From contig CAJTLN010000003.1 in the NCBI GenBank assembly GCA_910577505.1, positions 62,001-126,000 on the forward strand: a stretch of 64,000 nucleotides of DNA. Reading direction: 5' to 3'. The notes under the pieces were generated by a model, which saw only the letters and a program-made list of their open reading frames with translations, had not been told where the DNA came from and did not search any database. Source of the stretch: an uncultured Bacilli bacterium (GTDB lineage: Bacteria > Bacillota_I > Bacilli_A > RF39 > UBA660). The position numbers were made by a program, and so were the translations under genes. Positions 60,706-64,000 of the stretch are shown here, piece after piece (position 1 is the first letter of the stretch; every line of letters begins with the position of its first letter).

Positions 60706-61139
60706 ATGTGGACTACACTATGTCTAAGTAAACTGACAGGAATACCAAACATAGTGCTCTTTGATTTAAAAATTAAATCCACACTTGTACGTACTACCTA
60801 ATAGCCCAAAGATTGGACTGTAAAAACTATAGTTAAAATCAAAATTAGCGTTTCAACATTAACTATAACGATAAGTCAGTCTATCACTCATTAATATAGA
60901 GTAATATTTCAGCATAATATATTATAGTATCTTTCAACCAACAATATTATGTTAGTATCATGATATATCGTCTATACGTATATCAAACAACTAAAATAGA
61001 AATATTTACTTAATATTAATGAGGATCATTATAACTTCTCAGTTATAATACTTTCCTATCATAAACTTAGTATAAAACCATGTTTATGATAGGATTTCTA
61101 GAGCAACTTACCTAATGTTTTTACTCTTTACTATTAAGT
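60671..61139 (-). ncRNA. large structured non-coding RNA (~470 nt), class not recognised
   Basis: Between a near-consensus promoter (61146-61174) and a strong terminator (60671-60705), with no ORF on either strand. The transcript contains a perfect 12-bp hairpin (61055-61066 with 61082-61093) and a 9-bp hairpin capped by GAGA (61028-61049). It also has a 9-bp long-range pair (60859-60867 with 60828-60836) and a closing multistem (60778-60783 with 60707-60712; 60749-60756 with 60716-60723). ACTGAC/GTCAGT at 60875-60880 and 60732-60737 could form a pseudoknot. Hallmarks of tmRNA, RNase P, SRP or 6S RNA are absent. Size and layout recall large ornate RNAs such as ROOL or OLE, but I cannot match it to one. 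Confidence 0.75.
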
Positions 61140-61145
61140 AATTTA

Positions 61146-61174
61146 ATTATAATATTAATTTTAGCCATAGTCAA
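61146..61174 (-). promoter_or_regulatory. promoter of the large RNA
   Basis: TTGACT (61169-61174), 17-bp spacer, TATAAT (61146-61151) on the minus strand. It is among the best promoters in the window and suggests abundant transcription starting near 61139. Confidence 0.85.
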
Positions 61175-61190
61175 TACTTTTTTTAAAATT

Positions 61191-61502
61191 TTATTTATAA
61201 CTTTCTAATTCTTCTTCTCTAATCTCTTTTAGACGGGCTTTTACTAATAAAATTAATTCTAGTGAGGCGTTTACTTTCGGCAAAACTATCAAGCTATCTT
61301 GAAGTTTTGTTTTTAAAGTTAATTCTTCTTCAACTTTCTTTGCTTCTTCTTCTAGATTAATATTTTCTATTTTGTTATCTTTAAGGTAATCCATTATGTA
61401 ATTTTCTATATCTTTTAAAACATACTCTTTTAATTCGTAATTATCCATCTCAGCAATTCCATAATATGCTCCAACTAAATATCTAAATGTATCTAGTAAC
61501 AT
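61191..61502 (-). CDS. hypothetical protein (103 aa), coiled-coil-like
   Basis: A 103-residue helical, acidic protein ('YELKEYVLKDIENYIMDYLK', 'LEEEAKKVEEELTLKTKL'). No family recognised. The start at 61502 has GGTGG upstream. Its 3' end lies 17 bp before the -35 of the large-RNA promoter. It is divergent from the CNNM/CBS gene. Confidence 0.5.
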   Translation of the reverse strand: MLLDTFRYLVGAYYGIAEMDNYELKEYVLKDIENYIMDYLKDNKIENINLEEEAKKVEEELTLKTKLQDSLIVLPKVNASLELILLVKARLKEIREEELESYK

Positions 61503-61577
61503 AATTCCACCAACTTTCAAAATAAATTATATCATATATTTCAATATATTATGGTATACTTGTTTATGGTGATATAT

Positions 61578-62582
61578 ATGATATGGAGAATAATACTATT
61601 ACTAGTATTGATATTATTAAATGGTGTTTTATCTAGTTGTGAAATTGCATTCTTGTCTTTGGATAAATATTCTTTATCAAGAAAAAGGGATAAACGCTCA
61701 AAAAGGATTTATAAAATGTTAGAAGACGAAAGCAAATTTTTATCGACTATACAAATTGGCATTACTTTGGCAGGATTTTTAGCTTCAGCATTTGCTTCTG
61801 AAACTTTTACTGAACTTATTATGGATAAAGGTTTTTTAATTATTAATCCTAATTTTACTGAAACTATTTTAATGATAGTAATAACAGTAATATTATCTTA
61901 TATTACTTTAGTTTTTGGGGAGCTAGTTCCTAAAAAGATTGGACGTTCTAACCCACTAATGGTCGCTAATCTTACGATAGGTTTAATTTCTTTTATCTCA
62001 TCTTTCTTTTATCCACTAATTATATTACTAACTGCATCGACTGATATTATATGTAAGATATTAAATATTAAAGAGCGTGATGATACTTTAACCGAAAAAG
62101 ATATAAAAAAGATGATTATTACTGGTAGCCGTGAAGGTATTGTTGAAGAAAAAGAAAAAGAATATATTTTAAATATTTTTGAGTTCAATGATAAAACTGC
62201 TAATAAAATTATGACGCCAAGAGATAGTGTTGTAACTGTAAATATAGATGATACAAAAAGAGAATTGATTTCTAAAATTAAAAAATCAAAATTCACAAGA
62301 TTCCCAGTTATTGTTCCAAATACAAATAAAGTTTTAGGATTTATAAATATTAAAGATTTAATATACTTACATCAATCAAAAAAAGATATAAAAGTAAAGA
62401 ATTTACTACATCCAGCTTTAACATTTAAAAAGCAAGAAAAAATAGATGATATATTTCGTATTATGCAAGAAAGTCATGAAACATTTTCTATTATCTTGGA
62501 TAAAGAAGAATTTGTTGGAATTTTAACAATGGAAGATGCCATAGAAGAAATAGTTGGAAGTATAGAAGATGAATACAATTAA
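61578..62582 (+). CDS. CNNM/CorC-type hemolysin-family protein (DUF21 + CBS pair)
   Basis: A 334-residue membrane protein. The N-terminal DUF21/CNNM domain (~1-180, four helices) opens 'ILLNGVLSSCEIAFLSLDKYSL' and contains 'FGELVPKKIGRSNP'. Two CBS domains follow ('ANKIMTPRDSVVTVN', 'VLGFINIKDLIYL', 'FSIILDKEEFVGILTMEDAIEEIVG'). The family is linked to Mg2+/cation transport. The C-terminal transporter-associated domain of many homologues is missing. The ATG at 61578 has GGTGAT at proper distance; upstream ATGs (61551, 61566) lack ribosome sites. Confidence 0.88.
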   Translation: MIWRIILLLVLILLNGVLSSCEIAFLSLDKYSLSRKRDKRSKRIYKMLEDESKFLSTIQIGITLAGFLASAFASETFTELIMDKGFLIINPNFTETILMIVITVILSYITLVFGELVPKKIGRSNPLMVANLTIGLISFISSFFYPLIILLTASTDIICKILNIKERDDTLTEKDIKKMIITGSREGIVEEKEKEYILNIFEFNDKTANKIMTPRDSVVTVNIDDTKRELISKIKKSKFTRFPVIVPNTNKVLGFINIKDLIYLHQSKKDIKVKNLLHPALTFKKQEKIDDIFRIMQESHETFSIILDKEEFVGILTMEDAIEEIVGSIEDEYN

Positions 62583-62610
62583 AAATATGATGATGAACAT
62601 CATATTTTTT
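62581..62610. terminator. bidirectional terminator between the CNNM and DUF2974 genes
   Basis: AAATATGATG (62583-62592) pairs with CATCATATTT (62598-62607), A-rich before and T-rich after. It can end both converging transcripts. Confidence 0.75.
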
Positions 62611-63670
62611 AGTTATTTAAATAATAATCAAAATTAAATTTTACAAAGTTTGATAAAAGATTTCTTGTTTCAACATCTATATCAGCACGATTTTTAATAA
62701 GAAGTAAAATATTTTTTAATTTTGTCAATTCTGTTGTATTGTATATATTTTGTTTTTTTAAATAGTAAAAGATATCATTTACTATTTTTTCTCGTTCTGT
62801 ATCAGAATGTTCATCTAGCCATATTATAATACTTTCATCAAGATTTCTACTTAATCTACTTAGACCTTCTAAAATGAAATTATCATTTTTAATTTCCCAT
62901 GTAAATATTGAATGAGCAAATAAATCATGGCGATTTGATTTGATAGATTTTATTTCTCCATGTCTTAATAGTAATCCAATAACGGAATAATTTGGAACAA
63001 TATGTTCAATTTTTTTATAAATAGTTTTATATTTACTAGATTTTATTTCTTTCATTCTTAAACCAGGTCCGTCAAAATTATATATTTTTTTTATTTTTAA
63101 TTTTATTATGGGATTACAATACATACTAGCAACTATTGCTAAATGACCACCTTTAGAATGACCTAAAATATAAATATTCTTATCTAATAATGATATACTT
63201 TTGTTTAAATATCTTATTGCGTCTTTTTCAGCCGCGACAGGAAATTTATAACACATAGCAAAATCCTCTTCCCAACCTGATAAATTTTGATCGGTGCCTT
63301 CATACGTGATGATAATATCATTAGTTGGTAATTTCATTGTAAGAGCTGAAAATTGTTCATCTGAACTAATTTTATAGACATAATTATATAATAATATATC
63401 TTTATATCTTGATTTGGTCTTTATTAATTTACATAAAGTTAATAATTCTTTTCTAGTGAATCCTTCTTTTTTAAACTTTTTTAAATCATATGAATTCAAA
63501 AATTCAGTAAGTGCAGATTCTAAAGTTTTTTTATTTTTTTTAGGAGATACTATATTGTTAAAGTTAATATATGAGATTAAAGATAAGATAGAAGCATCTA
63601 TTTCATTAAATTCTTTTTCATAATATGTATAATTTCCATTATGTTTTACATAATCTATAATATTTTCCAT
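62609..63670 (-). CDS. DUF2974 (Mbeg1-like) lipase-fold protein
   Basis: A 353-residue soluble protein. The N-terminal 'ASILSLISYINFNNIVS' is the usual DUF2974 opening. The alpha/beta hydrolase core has 'IITYEGTDQNLSGWEEDFAM' and nucleophile elbow 'IYILGHSKGGHLAIVASMYC' (GHSKGG, Ser). A candidate acid/His lie near 'NYSVIGLLLRHGE' and 'SNRHDLFAHSIFTWEI'. Members are lipase- or esterase-like enzymes of unknown substrate. Start at 63670, with GGAG spacing better than 63676. Confidence 0.8.
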   Translation of the reverse strand: MENIIDYVKHNGNYTYYEKEFNEIDASILSLISYINFNNIVSPKKNKKTLESALTEFLNSYDLKKFKKEGFTRKELLTLCKLIKTKSRYKDILLYNYVYKISSDEQFSALTMKLPTNDIIITYEGTDQNLSGWEEDFAMCYKFPVAAEKDAIRYLNKSISLLDKNIYILGHSKGGHLAIVASMYCNPIIKLKIKKIYNFDGPGLRMKEIKSSKYKTIYKKIEHIVPNYSVIGLLLRHGEIKSIKSNRHDLFAHSIFTWEIKNDNFILEGLSRLSRNLDESIIIWLDEHSDTEREKIVNDIFYYLKKQNIYNTTELTKLKNILLLIKNRADIDVETRNLLSNFVKFNFDYYLNN

Positions 63671-63693
63671 TAACATGTACTCCTCTCTAATTA

Positions 63694-64000
63694 TTATACT
63701 AATGTTGCTGGGCTACACATTGATGGCCTAAGCATCTTTTTAGATTTGTTATCGTTTATGTAACTAGTAAATAAAATATCTTTTTTACTTGTCTTTATTA
63801 CTCTATTTAAACAATCTACATTTGGACTTGAAGCTAGGGCGATAAGTATTTTTTCTTGTTCTGTGAAATTATATCCTTCTCTAAATAAATCATATAAGAC
63901 TAAGGCTGTACTAGCATATCCTATACTTATTGTATTATATACTTCTCCTGTTGCAAAGTGATTATCTATTGCTGCAATAACGTTTTGTGTTGGAATACCA
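63694..64000 (-). CDS. C-terminal part of a DHH-phosphoesterase-like protein (partial)
   Basis: A frame entering from the right edge and ending in TAA at 63694 (101 codons visible). 'TQNVIAAIDNHFATGEVYNTISIGYASTALVLYDLF' in outline resembles the DHH motif region of manganese-dependent pyrophosphatase/DHH phosphoesterases (D-x-H followed by 'GxxxT'). The rest is helical. The family's second His is replaced by Asn-His order. Fragment only, so the call is weak. Confidence 0.45.
   Translation of the reverse strand, partial: GIPTQNVIAAIDNHFATGEVYNTISIGYASTALVLYDLFREGYNFTEQEKILIALASSPNVDCLNRVIKTSKKDILFTSYINDNKSKKMLRPSMCSPATLV

Noticed and set aside
60671..61139. tmRNA, RNase P RNA or SRP RNA
   Set aside because: No tRNA-like ends or tag frame, no 'GAGGAAAGTC/ACAGAA' RNase P core, no SRP Alu or domain IV loop were found.
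1..64000. Prophage, integrase, insertion sequences, tRNA or rRNA genes
   Set aside because: No transposase, integrase or structural phage motif, no terminal inverted repeats with target duplications, and no cloverleaf or rRNA sequence were noticed.

Overview
The window is an AT-rich chromosomal segment from a low-GC Gram-positive bacterium. The content suggests an uncultured, anaerobic or microaerophilic gut member of the Bacilli (Erysipelotrichales/RF39-like); this placement is inferred from gene content, not from a marker gene. Evidence for a walled cell comes from UppP, VanZ-type proteins, lipoproteins and an MBOAT acylation pair. A superoxide-reductase-type desulfoferrodoxin and a fermentative L-lactate dehydrogenase point to low oxygen. 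The standard bacterial code is in use: Trp is encoded by TGG, and TGA acts as a stop in several tight ATGA-type gene junctions. Almost all genes lie on the minus strand. The exceptions are tspO, the CNNM/CBS protein, one small toxin gene and one antisense RNA. No tRNA, rRNA, CRISPR array, insertion sequence or prophage was seen.

Layout, left to right: a truncated ccdA; a DUF4026/DUF2314 gene; folA with a propeller lipoprotein; a GntR-ABC (YtrABC-like) module with a clear promoter/operator; cardiolipin synthase; a membrane-anchored MutS-like ATPase; a DHHW/MBOAT/lipoprotein envelope-acylation set; an acyltransferase (AATase-like)/DUF6320 pair; Nudix, Ca2+/cation exchanger, esterase and ldh. 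Then follows an accessory stretch (about 19.9-27.6 kb) of unknown small membrane proteins, an interrupted ClpX-like ATPase gene, a second GntR-ABC module, and two copies of what appears to be one family of type I toxin-antitoxin loci. Next come trmB, a PP-loop ATPase, a LiaF-like/DUF4097 pair, tspO, a rhomboid protease, VanZ-RDD, an interrupted secreted-protein gene with two small membrane ORFs, HtrA, PRPP synthase, and a copper operon (csoR-mnmA-copA-copZ) with a CsoR-type operator between -35 and -10. After uppP, a tandem-kinase protein and rsgA lies an operon of four tandem predicted HExxH metallopeptidase paralogues ending in a 20-codon ORF. The right end holds small enzymes (MBL hydrolase, DUF4186, VOC, desulfoferrodoxin), CDF and ZIP metal transporters, a paralogous membrane pair, VanZ, a roughly 470-nt unrecognised structured RNA gene, a CNNM/CBS protein and a DUF2974 lipase-like protein.

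The strongest candidates for undescribed biology are: (1) the two homologous toxin-antitoxin loci at 24.8-25.1 and 27.3-27.6 kb, which share promoters, a 24-25 aa hydrophobic peptide, a convergent 3'-overlapping antisense RNA and inverted arms that would pair the mRNA 5' and 3' ends; (2) the large orphan structured RNA at 60.67-61.14 kb; (3) the four-gene zincin cluster with its terminal micro-ORF. Two genes, the ClpX-like ATPase and the secreted protein, are each interrupted by a single in-frame stop codon.
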